This document shows positions 34,199 through 44,192 of a stretch of 64,000 bases of DNA, one piece after another (the first letter of the stretch is position 1; the number at the start of each line of letters is the position of its first letter). A program made the position numbers and the translations under genes. The DNA is from Flavisolibacter tropicus (lineage in GTDB: Bacteria; Bacteroidota; Bacteroidia; Chitinophagales; Chitinophagaceae), in contig NZ_CP011390.1 in the NCBI RefSeq assembly GCF_001644645.1, positions 1,488,001 through 1,552,000 of the forward strand. The letters run 5' to 3'. The notes under the pieces were generated by a model. That model was not told the DNA's origin, searched no databases, and saw nothing but the letters and a program-made list of their open reading frames with translations.

Positions 34199-35851
34199 TT
34201 ATTTCATTATTTCACTTTGCAACAAAGGATTACGTGCAGAGGCCTTTCTTTCATTATTAGCTTTAGCAGCTTTTACAAAATGAACAAACAAAGGATGCGG
34301 CGCCTCTACTGTGCTTTTTAGTTCTGGATGGTACTGACAACCAATAAAATAAGGGTGGCCAGGCAACTCTATTATCTCTACTAATCCTGTCTCTGGATTT
34401 TTGCCAGAAGCAACCATACCAGCCTGTTCGTATTGCTCCAAATACTGGTTATTAAATTCATAACGATGGCGGTGACGCTCTGTTATTTCAGTTGTGCCAT
34501 ATACTTGTTCAGCCAATGAGCCTTGTTTAATTTCACAAGGATATGATCCAAGACGCATAGTGCCGCCTTTTGTGGTAATGGCTTTTTGCTCTTCCATCAT
34601 ATTAATAACGGCATTTTCTACATGCGGATCCATTTCCATTGAATGGGCATCCTTGATATCCAATACATTACGACCATATTCGATTACAGCCATTTGCATT
34701 CCTAAGCAAATGCCGAAAAATGGTAAGCCAGTCATACGCGCATGCTTTACGGCCTCAATTTTCCCTTCAATGCCTCTGTTTCCAAAACCTGGAGCCACTA
34801 ACAAGCCATCCAGATTAGCGAATTTTTCAGCTACATTCTCTGGAGTAATAAATTCAGAGTGTATAGATACCACTTGCACCTTGCACTCATTTATTGCGCC
34901 GGCATGAACAAATGCTTCCAAAATGGATTTATACGCATCCTGAAGCTCAATGTATTTTCCAATCAGACCAATTGTAATTTTAGACTTTGGATACTTTAAT
35001 TTATCCAAAAACTCCTTCCAACGACCTAATTCTGGTTCGTGATAGCTAGTCATATTAAGTTTCTTCAAAACAATCTGATCTAGCTTTTCATTCATCATCA
35101 ACAGCGGCACTTCATAGATAGTGCTGGCATCTGGAGCCTCAATAACCGCTTCTGGCTTTACATTACAGAACAGGGCAATTTTACGCTTAATATCATTTGA
35201 AATAGGCTCCTCAGTACGGCAAACAATTATATCGGGGAAAACACCGCTTTCGCTTAGCATCTTCACAGAGTGCTGCGTTGGCTTGGTTTTTAGCTCTTTA
35301 GCCGCTTTCAAATAAGGTATCAGGGTAAGATGAACAACTAAAAGATCTTCTTCTGGCAACTCCCACTGTAACTGACGAACTGCCTCTATATAAGGAAGCG
35401 ATTCAATATCCCCTACTGTTCCCCCCAGCTCTGTAATCACTATATCATACTGCCCGGTTTGTCCCAAAAGCAACATGCGTCTTTTAATTTCATCTGTAAT
35501 ATGAGGGATTACCTGAACCGTTTTACCCAGGTAGGCACCTTCTCTTTCCTTTGTGATAACATGCTGGTAAATTCTACCTGTTGTTACGTTATTAGCTTGA
35601 GTTGTATGAATATTTAAAAAGCGCTCATAGTGCCCTAAGTCTAAGTCTGTTTCAGCACCGTCTTCTGTAACATAACACTCACCATGCTCATATGGGTTTA
35701 AAGTACCCGGATCCACATTAATGTAAGGATCAAATTTTTGAATTGTTACACGCAAGCCTCTTGCTTGTAAAAGTTTAGCTAAAGAAGCTGCAATAATACC
35801 CTTACCTAAAGAAGATGTTACACCACCGGTAACAAAAATATATTTTGCCAT
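34199..35851 (-). CDS. pyrG: CTP synthase
   Basis: Converts UTP to CTP with glutamine-derived ammonia. It is 550 residues: the synthase domain begins MAKYIFVTGGVTSSLGKGI with a P-loop and IQKFDPYINVDPGT; the class I glutamine amidotransferase domain (about 295-545) has the nucleophile cysteine in FFGICLGMQ and the HPE near the end (GCQYHPEL). Full length and intact. Confidence 0.98.
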   Translation of the reverse strand: MAKYIFVTGGVTSSLGKGIIAASLAKLLQARGLRVTIQKFDPYINVDPGTLNPYEHGECYVTEDGAETDLDLGHYERFLNIHTTQANNVTTGRIYQHVITKEREGAYLGKTVQVIPHITDEIKRRMLLLGQTGQYDIVITELGGTVGDIESLPYIEAVRQLQWELPEEDLLVVHLTLIPYLKAAKELKTKPTQHSVKMLSESGVFPDIIVCRTEEPISNDIKRKIALFCNVKPEAVIEAPDASTIYEVPLLMMNEKLDQIVLKKLNMTSYHEPELGRWKEFLDKLKYPKSKITIGLIGKYIELQDAYKSILEAFVHAGAINECKVQVVSIHSEFITPENVAEKFANLDGLLVAPGFGNRGIEGKIEAVKHARMTGLPFFGICLGMQMAVIEYGRNVLDIKDAHSMEMDPHVENAVINMMEEQKAITTKGGTMRLGSYPCEIKQGSLAEQVYGTTEITERHRHRYEFNNQYLEQYEQAGMVASGKNPETGLVEIIELPGHPYFIGCQYHPELKSTVEAPHPLFVHFVKAAKANNERKASARNPLLQSEIMK

Positions 35852-36161
35852 TGCTGAATGGTTATTAATAAACTATGATCAATGATTTATAAAGACAGCC
35901 TTAATGCTAGCAAGCAATCCGTTGTGTCGCACTCTGAGCTGTTAATGTCTTAGAAATAAAGCGACCAACGGAATAGTAAATTATTCGGGAGGTCATGCAA
36001 ACCTACACCAATTTTTGGACTGCCAACTTGCTTTTAACAGACCTGTGGAAAAATGGGGATTAACATTATTCCACTATATTGATTAAAAACAAAGTTGCAT
36101 GGAGTAAAGTAGAGTTTCCTCAATCCATGCAACTTAAAATATTTAGCGAAGTCTTATAGTC
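35852..36161. other. Intergenic region between pyrG and purL
   Basis: 310 bases without a gene. It contains the purL terminator (36092-36135). The promoter of pyrG should be here, but no good TTTG/TAnnTTTG pair was found. Confidence 0.6.
36092..36135 (-). terminator. Terminator of purL
   Basis: Perfect 12-bp stem AAGTTGCATGGA (36092-36103) / TCCATGCAACTT (36124-36135) with a 20-base loop. On the minus strand it is followed by TGTTTTTAATC. Begins 27 bases past the purL stop. Confidence 0.75.
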
Positions 36162-38396
36162 TTACAACATTGCTAAAGCACCTTCACTCTCTAAGTCTTT
36201 AGATAGGTGCTTTTCAATAGCTGTTAAATAGATATTTTTCCAATAACCTATTTCATTCCAATTTTCGCCATCAATTTGAATAGCGCCACTTGTAACTTTA
36301 CCGATAGCTTTAAAAGGAACTCCTGCCACTAACCCTTCAAATGCTTCTTTATTTTCTGCAGCTACAGAAACCACAACACGGCTCTGCGCTTCACCAAATA
36401 AGAAAGCATCTTTTCTTACTGAAGTATCTGAAGAAATTTCAAATCCTTTATTCTCTGTAAATCCTTTTTCACAAAGTGTTATAAATAAACCGCCTTCACT
36501 TATATCGTGAGCGGATGAAATAACGCCCTGACTAATCAGCTCAGCAATTTTTTGCTGTAATTCAAATTCCTTATCCAGATCAAATGAAGGAGCAGGACTC
36601 ATTTCAACACCCACAATTTTATGCAGGTATTCACTACTGTTGATGTCATTTGCAATCTCACCAATAATATAAATTATGTCTCCGTCTTGCTTAAAGTTCA
36701 AGGTCATCTTTTTGTTCAGGTCTTCAACTGAACCTACCATACCAATTGTTGGGGTTGGATATACTGGCCCGTCAGGACTCTGATTGTAGAAGCTTACATT
36801 ACCACCAGTAACAGGGGTATCAAACTTTCTACAAGCTTCGCCCATTCCTTTTACAGCATGTACAAACTGATAATAAACCTGAGGATCAAATGGGTTACCA
36901 AAATTCAAGCAATTGGTTACACCTAAGGGCTTTCCGCCACTACAAACAATGTTACGTGCAGCTTCAGCAACAGCAATCATTGCACCTTTATAAGGATCAG
37001 CATGCACATAGCGGCTATTACAATCAACTGTAACAGCTAAACCTTTACCAGTTTCTTTTACAACTACAATAGCTGCGTCTGTAGGGGCATTGGTAGAAGC
37101 ATTTACTGTTCCAACCATACTATCGTATTGATCATACACCCAACGCTTAGAAGCAATTGTTGGCAATTTTATTAATTGCTCAGCTACTTTCTTTAAATCT
37201 TTAGGTTCAGCGATTGAGTTGCTATCAAACTTATTAATCTCTTCAAAATAAGCTGGCGTCTTGTATTCTCGATCATATTGTGGAGCACCACCGCCTAATA
37301 CTAACTCCTGAGCTGGAATTTGAGCTTCCAACTCACCATTCATATAGAAGCTTAGTATACCGTCATCAGTTACATGACCGATTACGGCACTTGGCAGGTC
37401 CCATTTTTCGAAAATGCGTTCTACTTCTTGCTCACGCCCTTTTTCTACTACCAGTAACATGCGCTCCTGGCTTTCACTTAATAAAAGCTCCCAGGCTTTC
37501 ATATTTTGCTGGCGCATTGGTACTTTATCTAAGTCAATTCGCATTCCTACTTCGCCTTTTGCACTCATCTCTGCAGTAGAACAAATAATACCTGCAGCAC
37601 CCATATCCTGCATACCCACAACTGCACCGGTAGCTATTATTTCAAGGCAAGCCTCTAAAAGTTTTTTCTCCTGGAATGGATCGCCAACCTGTACAGCTGG
37701 TAACTCCTCAGCACTTTCTTCTGTAATATCAGCGGAAGCAAACGATGCACCACCTATACCATCTTTACCGGTAGCACTACCAACATACATCACAGGATTT
37801 CCAGTTCCAGCAGCTGTAGCAGAAACAGTTTCACCAACTTTTACTACACCAACGCTCATAGCGTTGACGAGAGGATTGGTATGGTAGCAATTTTCAAAAT
37901 AGATCTCGCCACCTACTGTTGGCACGCCAAAACAGTTACCGTAATGACTAATACCATGTACAACGCCTGCTAATAGATGTTGCGTTTTACCATCCTTTAA
38001 ATTTCCAAAACGTAAAGAATTTAACGCAGCAATTGGACGGGCTCCCATTGTGAAAATATCACGGTGAATACCACCCACGCCCGTTGCAGCACCTTGAAAT
38101 GGCTCAATAGCAGAGGGGTGATTATGTGATTCAATTTTAAAAACAACACCAAAGCCATCACCAATATCCATTAAACCTGCATTCTCTTCGCCGGCCTTTA
38201 CCAGCATTCTGCCACCTTCACGAGGTAAGGTCTTTAACCACTTAATTGAGTTCTTGTAACTGCAGTGCTCACTCCACATTCCGGAAAAAGCACATAACTC
38301 ATTGAAATTAGGAGTGCGGCCGAGTTTCTTTTTAATTAACTCGAACTCTTCTTCTGTTAGGCGAAGCTGCTGGGCTGTTTTTGCTGTAATTTCCAT
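36162..38396 (-). CDS. purL: Phosphoribosylformylglycinamidine synthase II (small PurL)
   Basis: Fourth step of purine synthesis, FGAR to FGAM. At 744 residues it is the small PurL that needs separate PurQ and PurS. Motifs: GMWSEHCSYKNSIKWL (about 39-54), IESHNHPSAIEPFQGAATGVGGIHRDIFTMGARP (ATP and metal binding), LLSESQERML and VTGGNVSFYNQ. purQ and purS are not in this window. Confidence 0.97.
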   Translation of the reverse strand: MEITAKTAQQLRLTEEEFELIKKKLGRTPNFNELCAFSGMWSEHCSYKNSIKWLKTLPREGGRMLVKAGEENAGLMDIGDGFGVVFKIESHNHPSAIEPFQGAATGVGGIHRDIFTMGARPIAALNSLRFGNLKDGKTQHLLAGVVHGISHYGNCFGVPTVGGEIYFENCYHTNPLVNAMSVGVVKVGETVSATAAGTGNPVMYVGSATGKDGIGGASFASADITEESAEELPAVQVGDPFQEKKLLEACLEIIATGAVVGMQDMGAAGIICSTAEMSAKGEVGMRIDLDKVPMRQQNMKAWELLLSESQERMLLVVEKGREQEVERIFEKWDLPSAVIGHVTDDGILSFYMNGELEAQIPAQELVLGGGAPQYDREYKTPAYFEEINKFDSNSIAEPKDLKKVAEQLIKLPTIASKRWVYDQYDSMVGTVNASTNAPTDAAIVVVKETGKGLAVTVDCNSRYVHADPYKGAMIAVAEAARNIVCSGGKPLGVTNCLNFGNPFDPQVYYQFVHAVKGMGEACRKFDTPVTGGNVSFYNQSPDGPVYPTPTIGMVGSVEDLNKKMTLNFKQDGDIIYIIGEIANDINSSEYLHKIVGVEMSPAPSFDLDKEFELQQKIAELISQGVISSAHDISEGGLFITLCEKGFTENKGFEISSDTSVRKDAFLFGEAQSRVVVSVAAENKEAFEGLVAGVPFKAIGKVTSGAIQIDGENWNEIGYWKNIYLTAIEKHLSKDLESEGALAML

Positions 38397-38413
38397 GATT
38401 GATTAGAAAGCGG

Positions 38414-38421
38414 CAAAGCTA
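38414..38421 (-). promoter_or_regulatory. -7 promoter element of purL
   Basis: TAGCTTTG on the minus strand, full TAnnTTTG match, 17 bases before the start codon. No convincing -33 element. Confidence 0.45.
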
Positions 38422-38507
38422 CAATGCCTTCGATTGCATACCTATTTTTTTATTCAAAGCTTGTGGATAATAATTTCTATTTTGCGCAGATTAAACTCTC
38501 ATATTGA

Positions 38508-39782
38508 TTGGACCACCTGTTGTTTGTAGCTTATTTACTGCTTTTTGCATGGCTGGTAACAAAGATTGACTTCTTTATTAAATCAGGATTAAATTCCACT
38601 CAGCTTATCATCCTATTTCTGCTTAAAGTTATTGCTGGTATCTTTTACGGATGGCTTGGCGTTTATTATGGCCAACAGCTGCAGATGGTAGATACCTGGT
38701 ATTTTCACTATAATGGTCTTAAACAATATCAACTTCTTTTAAACCATCCATTGGATTTCATTACCAGTCTGTTTCACACCAATTATGATGAGGGGTTTTC
38801 AAAGTTTTTAGATAGTAAAGACTCCTGGTGGAACGATGTTAAGTATCTTTTCTTTGATAAGTTGCTGGCAGTTTTCAATCTATTCAGCCTTGGCAATTAT
38901 TATATCAATGTCATTTTCTATTCCTTTTTAACCTTTTTTGGCCCTATAGCCCTTTATAGGGTTATGAAAAACGTTTTTCCCGCTAAAGAGCAGAGCCTAC
39001 AAATCGCTATATTCCTAATCCCTTCCTTTTTGTTCTGGAATAGTGGACTTCATAAGGATGGGCTTGTTTTCTTAAGTTTTGCGCTGATTTGCTATCATGT
39101 ATATTTGGGGTTAAAAGAGAAGAAGTTTTCATGGCAACGATGCGCCATCCTCCTTTTAGCCTTGTTTTTAATGATTTTACGCAGTTTTGTTTTAATCATT
39201 TTACTCCCAGCGGTTACAGCCTGGCTTATTGCACAAAAGTCAAAGTACAAACCTGTATATGTTTTTGGAGCCACCTACTTTATCTGTATCCTGTTCTTTT
39301 TTACAGCTCACTATCTCTTACCCAATGTTAATTTAATGGAAGCTGTTGCGGTCAGGCAACAAGAGTTTTTAGACTTACATGGTAATTCGAGCATAAAAGT
39401 TCATCCATTAGAACCCAGTTTTTGGGGTTTTATTAAAAATGCTCCGCAATCAGTTGCCCTAACAGTATTACGCCCCTATCCTACCGATGTACACCATTTC
39501 TTTTCCCTCATTTCTTGTATTGAAACACTGCTCTTCCTGTTCTTATATATAATATTCTTCTTGTTTAAAAGAAAGGATATTCATCTTACCCCCTTTCTTC
39601 TTTTTTGTTTAACTCTATCAATTACCATGTTTTTAATGATAGGCTATACAGTAAATATTTTAGGGGCAATAGTCCGCTATAGAAGCATCGCCCTACCTTT
39701 TTTACTATCGCCGATCATTGCTATGACGGATTGGAAAAGAGTGAAAACATTCATTTATATTAAATTATTTAATAACATATAG
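38508..39782 (+). CDS. Polytopic membrane protein of unknown function
   Basis: 424 residues with about ten hydrophobic segments; not recognised. A conserved-looking soluble loop near residues 60-115 contains DTWYFHYNGLKQYQLLL. IFLIPSFLFWNSGLHKDGLVFLSFALICYH (about 168-197) resembles the membrane part of some polysaccharide polymerases and mannosyltransferases, but that is only a suggestion. Start is TTG at 38508. It is a lone gene between purL and glutamine synthetase. Confidence 0.6.
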   Translation: MDHLLFVAYLLLFAWLVTKIDFFIKSGLNSTQLIILFLLKVIAGIFYGWLGVYYGQQLQMVDTWYFHYNGLKQYQLLLNHPLDFITSLFHTNYDEGFSKFLDSKDSWWNDVKYLFFDKLLAVFNLFSLGNYYINVIFYSFLTFFGPIALYRVMKNVFPAKEQSLQIAIFLIPSFLFWNSGLHKDGLVFLSFALICYHVYLGLKEKKFSWQRCAILLLALFLMILRSFVLIILLPAVTAWLIAQKSKYKPVYVFGATYFICILFFFTAHYLLPNVNLMEAVAVRQQEFLDLHGNSSIKVHPLEPSFWGFIKNAPQSVALTVLRPYPTDVHHFFSLISCIETLLFLFLYIIFFLFKRKDIHLTPFLLFCLTLSITMFLMIGYTVNILGAIVRYRSIALPFLLSPIIAMTDWKRVKTFIYIKLFNNI

Positions 39783-39928
39783 TTTTAGAGTAAACTCTTC
39801 CGTATTCATCACATCACTTCTGATTTTTTTGACATTTTTTCTACATTAAGCGACACATTTTAGAGTTTTATCGTTTTTTTTATCACTTTTATGCTTCATC
39901 TTCTTTTTCTTTGTTGAAAATTTACTTT

Positions 39929-42118
39929 ATGTCGCTTCGCTTTAACGCTTTACAAAACCTCTTTCACTCGGCTCCTTTAGTACAGGACCATCCTACTAAG
40001 ATTACAGCCATTTTTGCAGAGAACGTTTTTACTCATGAAGTAGCCCGACAATTTTTAAGTGATGAAGCTTACAAAAGCCTAATGGGCTCTATCAAAGCCG
40101 GTCAGAAGATTGATCGCGTTATGGCGAATCAAATTGCCAATGGAATTCGCGCCTGGGCCGAAAGCAAAGGTGTTAGCCATTTTACACACTGGTTTCAACC
40201 ATTGACTGGAACTACGGCAGAAAAACACGATTCATTCTTTACTGTAAAGAGTGATGGTACAGCCATTGAGCAGTTTGAAGGCGACGCTTTGATCCAACAA
40301 GAGCCAGATGCTTCCTCTTTCCCAAGTGGTGGTTTACGCGCTACTTTTGAAGCTCGTGGATATACAGCCTGGGATCCTTCTTCTCCTGCTTTTATTATGG
40401 ATATGGGATTAGGCAAAACCCTATGTATCCCCACTATCTTCGTTTCGTATACTGGAGAATCTTTAGATTACAAAGCCCCTCTTTTAAAGGCCTTAGACGC
40501 TGTAAACCGCGCTGCGGTTGACGTTTGTAATTACTTTGATAAAAATGTAACCCGCGTTACACCTACCCTAGGCTGGGAGCAAGAATATTTTGTGGTTGAT
40601 GAGGGGTTGTACAATGCCCGTCCAGACCTGGTTATGTGTGGCAGAACGGTTTATGGCCATAGTCCTGCAAAGGGTCAACAATTAGAAGACCACTACTTTG
40701 GCTCTATTCCAGAGCGTGTTTATGCGTTCATGCGTGATTTTGAAAAAGAATCTTATCGCTTAGGTATTCCACTGCGCACTCGTCACAATGAGGTTGCACC
40801 TTCTCAATTTGAGTGCGCTCCTATTTTTGAAGAAGCCAATATAGCAGTTGATCACAACACGCTTTTGATGGATATCATGACCCGTGTTGCTGAACGTCAC
40901 AAACTAAAGGTACTTCTTCATGAAAAACCATTTGCCGGTATCAACGGTAGTGGTAAACACAACAACTGGAGTTTGGCTACTGATACTGGTGTTAACTTAT
41001 TAGCGCCAGGTAAAACGCCAAAAACCAACTTAATGTTCCTAGCTTTCTTTGTAAATGCTATTAAAGCTGTACACGATTATAATGATTTGCTAAGAGCTGC
41101 TATTGCATCTGCTACAAATGACTATCGTTTAGGAGCTAATGAAGCGCCGCCTGCTATCATTTCTGTTTTCATCGGTCAATATTTATTTAAAGTATTAGAA
41201 GATGTAAAACAAAGAGTTGGTGATAAGTTTGACGAGCAAGATGAGAGCATGTTGAAGATGGATATCTATAAGAGTATTCCTGAATTGTTCATGGATAATA
41301 CTGATAGAAACAGAACTTCTCCTTTTGCCTTCACCGGTAACAAATTTGAATTCCGTGCTGTAGGGTCTTCTGCTAACTGTGCTAACGCTATGACTGTATT
41401 GAATACGATCATGGCACAAACACTTAAGCAATTCAAACAGGAAGTGGATAGCTTGATCGAGAAAGGTGAGAAGAAGGAAATTGCCATCATGCATACGATT
41501 CGCGAATACATCGTATCCAGCGAAAAGATTTTGTTTGAAGGTGATGGTTATAGTGAAGAGTGGGAAAAAGAAGCAGAACGTCGTGGGCTACCTAACGTTA
41601 AAACTACCCCTCTTGCTTTAGATGCAATGGTAACTGAGAAAGCGAAGTATTTGTTTGAGAAGAACCGCATCTATACCCATTCAGAATTGGAAGCGCGCCA
41701 TGAGATTGAACTAGAGAAATACATCAAAAAAGTTCAAATTGAAGGCCGCTTGATGGCGGAATTGGCAACAAGTCACATTTTACCAGCTGCCATTCGTTAT
41801 CAAAACCTGTTAGTAAATAACATTCGTGGATTAAAAGAAGTAGGTTTACCAGAAAAGAGCTACGCTAATCAGCGTCAGATCCTGGAAGTTATTTCTGGCC
41901 ACATCAATAACCTTAGCGACTTAGTAGAGCAAATGATTGAAGCACGTAAAACGTGTAACAACATGACTGATACTCGCGAAAAAGCTATTGCATATTGCGC
42001 TGATGTGAAAGAGAAATTCTTTGATCAGATTCGTTATCATGGCGACAAGTTGGAACTGTTGGTTGATGATAAGGAATGGTATTTACCAAAATACAGAGAG
42101 TTATTATTCTTACGTTAA
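39929..42118 (+). CDS. Glutamine synthetase, type III
   Basis: ATP-dependent glutamate plus ammonia to glutamine, the main ammonia-assimilation enzyme in many Bacteroidota. The 729 residues match the GSIII (GlnN) length, with the GSIII N-terminal domain, the ATP-grasp-like catalytic core (PTLGWEQEYFVVDE with metal-ligand glutamates, HNEVAPSQFECAPIFEEANIAVDHN, KPFAGINGSGKHNNWS) and a helical C-terminus. ATG at 39929 is preferred; upstream TTG codons would add six residues. It has a strong terminator shared with the convergent gene. Confidence 0.97.
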   Translation: MSLRFNALQNLFHSAPLVQDHPTKITAIFAENVFTHEVARQFLSDEAYKSLMGSIKAGQKIDRVMANQIANGIRAWAESKGVSHFTHWFQPLTGTTAEKHDSFFTVKSDGTAIEQFEGDALIQQEPDASSFPSGGLRATFEARGYTAWDPSSPAFIMDMGLGKTLCIPTIFVSYTGESLDYKAPLLKALDAVNRAAVDVCNYFDKNVTRVTPTLGWEQEYFVVDEGLYNARPDLVMCGRTVYGHSPAKGQQLEDHYFGSIPERVYAFMRDFEKESYRLGIPLRTRHNEVAPSQFECAPIFEEANIAVDHNTLLMDIMTRVAERHKLKVLLHEKPFAGINGSGKHNNWSLATDTGVNLLAPGKTPKTNLMFLAFFVNAIKAVHDYNDLLRAAIASATNDYRLGANEAPPAIISVFIGQYLFKVLEDVKQRVGDKFDEQDESMLKMDIYKSIPELFMDNTDRNRTSPFAFTGNKFEFRAVGSSANCANAMTVLNTIMAQTLKQFKQEVDSLIEKGEKKEIAIMHTIREYIVSSEKILFEGDGYSEEWEKEAERRGLPNVKTTPLALDAMVTEKAKYLFEKNRIYTHSELEARHEIELEKYIKKVQIEGRLMAELATSHILPAAIRYQNLLVNNIRGLKEVGLPEKSYANQRQILEVISGHINNLSDLVEQMIEARKTCNNMTDTREKAIAYCADVKEKFFDQIRYHGDKLELLVDDKEWYLPKYRELLFLR

Positions 42119-42124
42119 TACAAG

Positions 42125-42153
42125 AAAAATCCCGCTCAGTGAGCGGGATTTTT
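42125..42153. terminator. Bidirectional terminator after glutamine synthetase
   Basis: Stem AAAAATCCCGCTC (42125-42137) / GAGCGGGATTTTT (42141-42153), loop AGT. T runs on both strands. It lies between the glutamine synthetase stop and the stop of the convergent metal-cluster gene. Confidence 0.92.
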
Positions 42154-43005
42154 TTATTTTGAAATTGTCTTCTTCTTTTTTCGCTGAAGTGCATTTAAGA
42201 AAATGTGTTCATAGCCAATCATGAACTGCCTCCTGGAAAGCCGATAGATATCACTGCTTAGCTCAAAGCGATAACCCAAATTCAATTTACCTGTACTCTT
42301 AAAAATAAACTGAATAGAGGGCGCAAGATCAACATAATACGTCTCCCCTTCAAAGCCAAGGTTTCTTCCACCCAACAATTCAGCATACAGATTCACATTT
42401 GTCTGATCATAATCAGCATACTCCAAAGGAAACAGTAAATAGCCTGCCGATAAAGAATAGTTAAGTGCCCGATAAGCATACGAGTCTGCTTCAGCACTCT
42501 TTTTCGTCTTTTGATTCAGCACTTCCATTATACTGCCCGTACCCGAAATGGCTAACTTATTCCAAAGCTGAGTAGCTATCAACCCGGCCTGTATACCACT
42601 TTGGTCGCCCATCATATTAAGCTCATTGTGCTCTAACTGATTACGACTATAAGTAGCAGCAGCAAAAGCAGCCATCCGGAAGTGTTTGTGTACTTCATCA
42701 TTAGATAAAAAGCGGTATTTACCATATACACGGGCTCCTTCCCATTTAAATTGCTCATCCTGCATGTCAGAAAAGAGAAGCCCTCCGTGAACCATCCACT
42801 TCTTATCCAATCCTAACATTACCTCAGGCATATGTCGCTGAACTATTTGACCAGAATGCAATGCGCGCTCAAACATCGAAGTCATTTTTACACTAATTGA
42901 CTTAGATGGCATATTAGAAGCTGGCTCTGTGTAGGGATACAACTCTTGCGCACAGAGCTGACTGCCCACACTTAGCAAGCCAATCAAAAACAATAAATTC
43001 TTCAT
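42154..43005 (-). CDS. Outer-membrane beta-barrel-like protein of the metal cluster
   Basis: 283 residues from the ATG at 43005 (MKNLLFLIGLLSVGSQLCAQ, a signal peptide); an in-frame ATG at 43041 lies within the upstream hairpin and is rejected. The mature part has alternating aromatic beta strands (KWMVHGGLLFSDMQ, VNLYAELLGGRNLGFEG, KLNLGYRFELSSDIYRLSRRQFMIGYEHIF), typical of an outer-membrane barrel. It follows two HMA-domain genes and may be the outer-membrane part of that system (inference). Confidence 0.7.
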   Translation of the reverse strand: MKNLLFLIGLLSVGSQLCAQELYPYTEPASNMPSKSISVKMTSMFERALHSGQIVQRHMPEVMLGLDKKWMVHGGLLFSDMQDEQFKWEGARVYGKYRFLSNDEVHKHFRMAAFAAATYSRNQLEHNELNMMGDQSGIQAGLIATQLWNKLAISGTGSIMEVLNQKTKKSAEADSYAYRALNYSLSAGYLLFPLEYADYDQTNVNLYAELLGGRNLGFEGETYYVDLAPSIQFIFKSTGKLNLGYRFELSSDIYRLSRRQFMIGYEHIFLNALQRKKKKTISK

Positions 43006-43015
43006 GATTATAAAT

Positions 43016-43037
43016 AGCCCCTGCGGATGCAGGGGCT
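43016..43037 (-). terminator. Hairpin after the 43,046 HMA gene
   Basis: Perfect 9-bp stem AGCCCCTGC (43016-43024) / GCAGGGGCT (43029-43037), loop GGAT. On the minus strand it is followed by ATTTATAATC, a weak T-tract, so partial termination before the last gene of the cluster is likely. Confidence 0.65.
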
Positions 43038-43045
43038 GCATTGAA

Positions 43046-43588
43046 TTATATTACAACATGATAAATACGGGCTTGCTCTGCTACGTTTTCCTTGGCGCAG
43101 CAGGCTGCTGCCTTGCCAGTTTGTACGCAGGTAAGCTTTGAAGCACTACTCCACTTCTTGAACTCTTTTGCAGAAACAAAGCTTTTATCTACAATACTAA
43201 GTGTTGTAGCACCATTAAGCTGTTTGCCTGCTGCATTTAAAAAGTGAAAATATTGCCCTCCCAACTCAAAGTGCTTGTCTTTCTCAATAGTTACATTATT
43301 AAGATCAACATTCACTTTTAAGCTTGCCACAGAGAAGCCTGCATCTTGTACGGCTTTACTCAAAGCATCAAAATCTACAGCTGCACCAGACTTAAATGTC
43401 AAATTGTATTGCTGATTTTTAATATCCACTTGTACTTTTTCAACAAATGGCACGCCTTCCAAAGCCACTTTTACAGCCTTTGAGCACATAGAACAGGTTA
43501 GACCGCTGGCTTGTAGAGAAGCTTTAGAAAATTGCGCATTGGCTTGCATACCTATAAGGAAAGCAGCCAGCATAAGAATACTTTTCAT
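43046..43588 (-). CDS. Exported heavy-metal-associated (HMA) domain protein
   Basis: 180 residues with a signal peptide (MKSILMLAAFLIGMQANAQ). The HMA domain covers about residues 22-95, with metal-binding Cys32 and Cys35 in GLTCSMCSKAV. The C-terminal part (100-180) is a second small domain ending in a Cys motif (TCVQTGKAAACCAKENV). It probably binds copper or a similar thiophilic metal in the periplasm. It lies 18 bases after the preceding HMA gene. Confidence 0.85.
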   Translation of the reverse strand: MKSILMLAAFLIGMQANAQFSKASLQASGLTCSMCSKAVKVALEGVPFVEKVQVDIKNQQYNLTFKSGAAVDFDALSKAVQDAGFSVASLKVNVDLNNVTIEKDKHFELGGQYFHFLNAAGKQLNGATTLSIVDKSFVSAKEFKKWSSASKLTCVQTGKAAACCAKENVAEQARIYHVVI

Positions 43589-43606
43589 ATGAAAGCTGTT
43601 TTAAGG

Positions 43607-44113
43607 TTATGACTTTTTGCAACAAGCAGCGCCTTCTTTTCCAGCACCCGCAGTTTGAGCATCATGACTGCACTTGCCGTCTTTGCAGCAATCCATGCTT
43701 GCTGTACACTTACCATCAGCACAGCATTTCTTACATTCTTCTTTTGTGCAGGAAGTACCATCGCAACAGCTCTTCTGATCGCCTACTCTTTCATATTTAC
43801 AACAATCGTGAAGTTTGTTATAAGCCTCGTCTGTAGCTTTATAATTAGGAGTATCGTATCCAACAGCAGCTATACCTTCCTGGATTTTTGCTTCGTTGGA
43901 AGATTTGCTGTTGTATTTAATAGTTAGCGATTTTGAGTCTACATTCCATTGAGCATAGGAAGCTCCGGCATTTTTTGCAGCCGTTTCAATTTTATTCTTA
44001 CACATACCACATTCACCCGACACTTTAAATGTGGCAGACTTTGTTTGTGCATTTACAAGTTGAGCGAACAGAATAAACAAAGAGGAGAAAAGAACTATTT
44101 TAAGCGTTTTCAT
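43607..44113 (-). CDS. Exported HMA protein with metallothionein-like Cys-rich tail
   Basis: 168 residues: signal peptide 1-22 (ends VNAQ), HMA domain about 25-92 with Cys35 and Cys38 in SGECGMCKN, then a tail (101-168) with 14 cysteines, many as CC pairs (DCCKY, SCCDG, KKCCADGKC, DCCKDGKC, AACCKK). The architecture suggests a periplasmic metal chaperone joined to a metal-sequestering tail. Metal identity cannot be read from sequence; copper is the usual HMA ligand. Middle gene of the cluster. Confidence 0.85.
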   Translation of the reverse strand: MKTLKIVLFSSLFILFAQLVNAQTKSATFKVSGECGMCKNKIETAAKNAGASYAQWNVDSKSLTIKYNSKSSNEAKIQEGIAAVGYDTPNYKATDEAYNKLHDCCKYERVGDQKSCCDGTSCTKEECKKCCADGKCTASMDCCKDGKCSHDAQTAGAGKEGAACCKKS

Positions 44114-44192
44114 TTTTTAAATTTTTACTTGAATAAATAATATAACCTGCCTTAATAGCAAAAGCAGCCAATGACTAGATAAAACATTGTGT

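Noticed and set aside
37280..37887. Plus-strand open frames within purL
   Set aside because: They overlap an intact, strongly conserved purL on the other strand and have no recognisable features.
43609..43927. Plus-strand open frames opposite the Cys-rich HMA gene
   Set aside because: The minus-strand gene has a signal peptide, an HMA motif and a family match; the opposite frames are Cys/Ser/Ile-rich complements.
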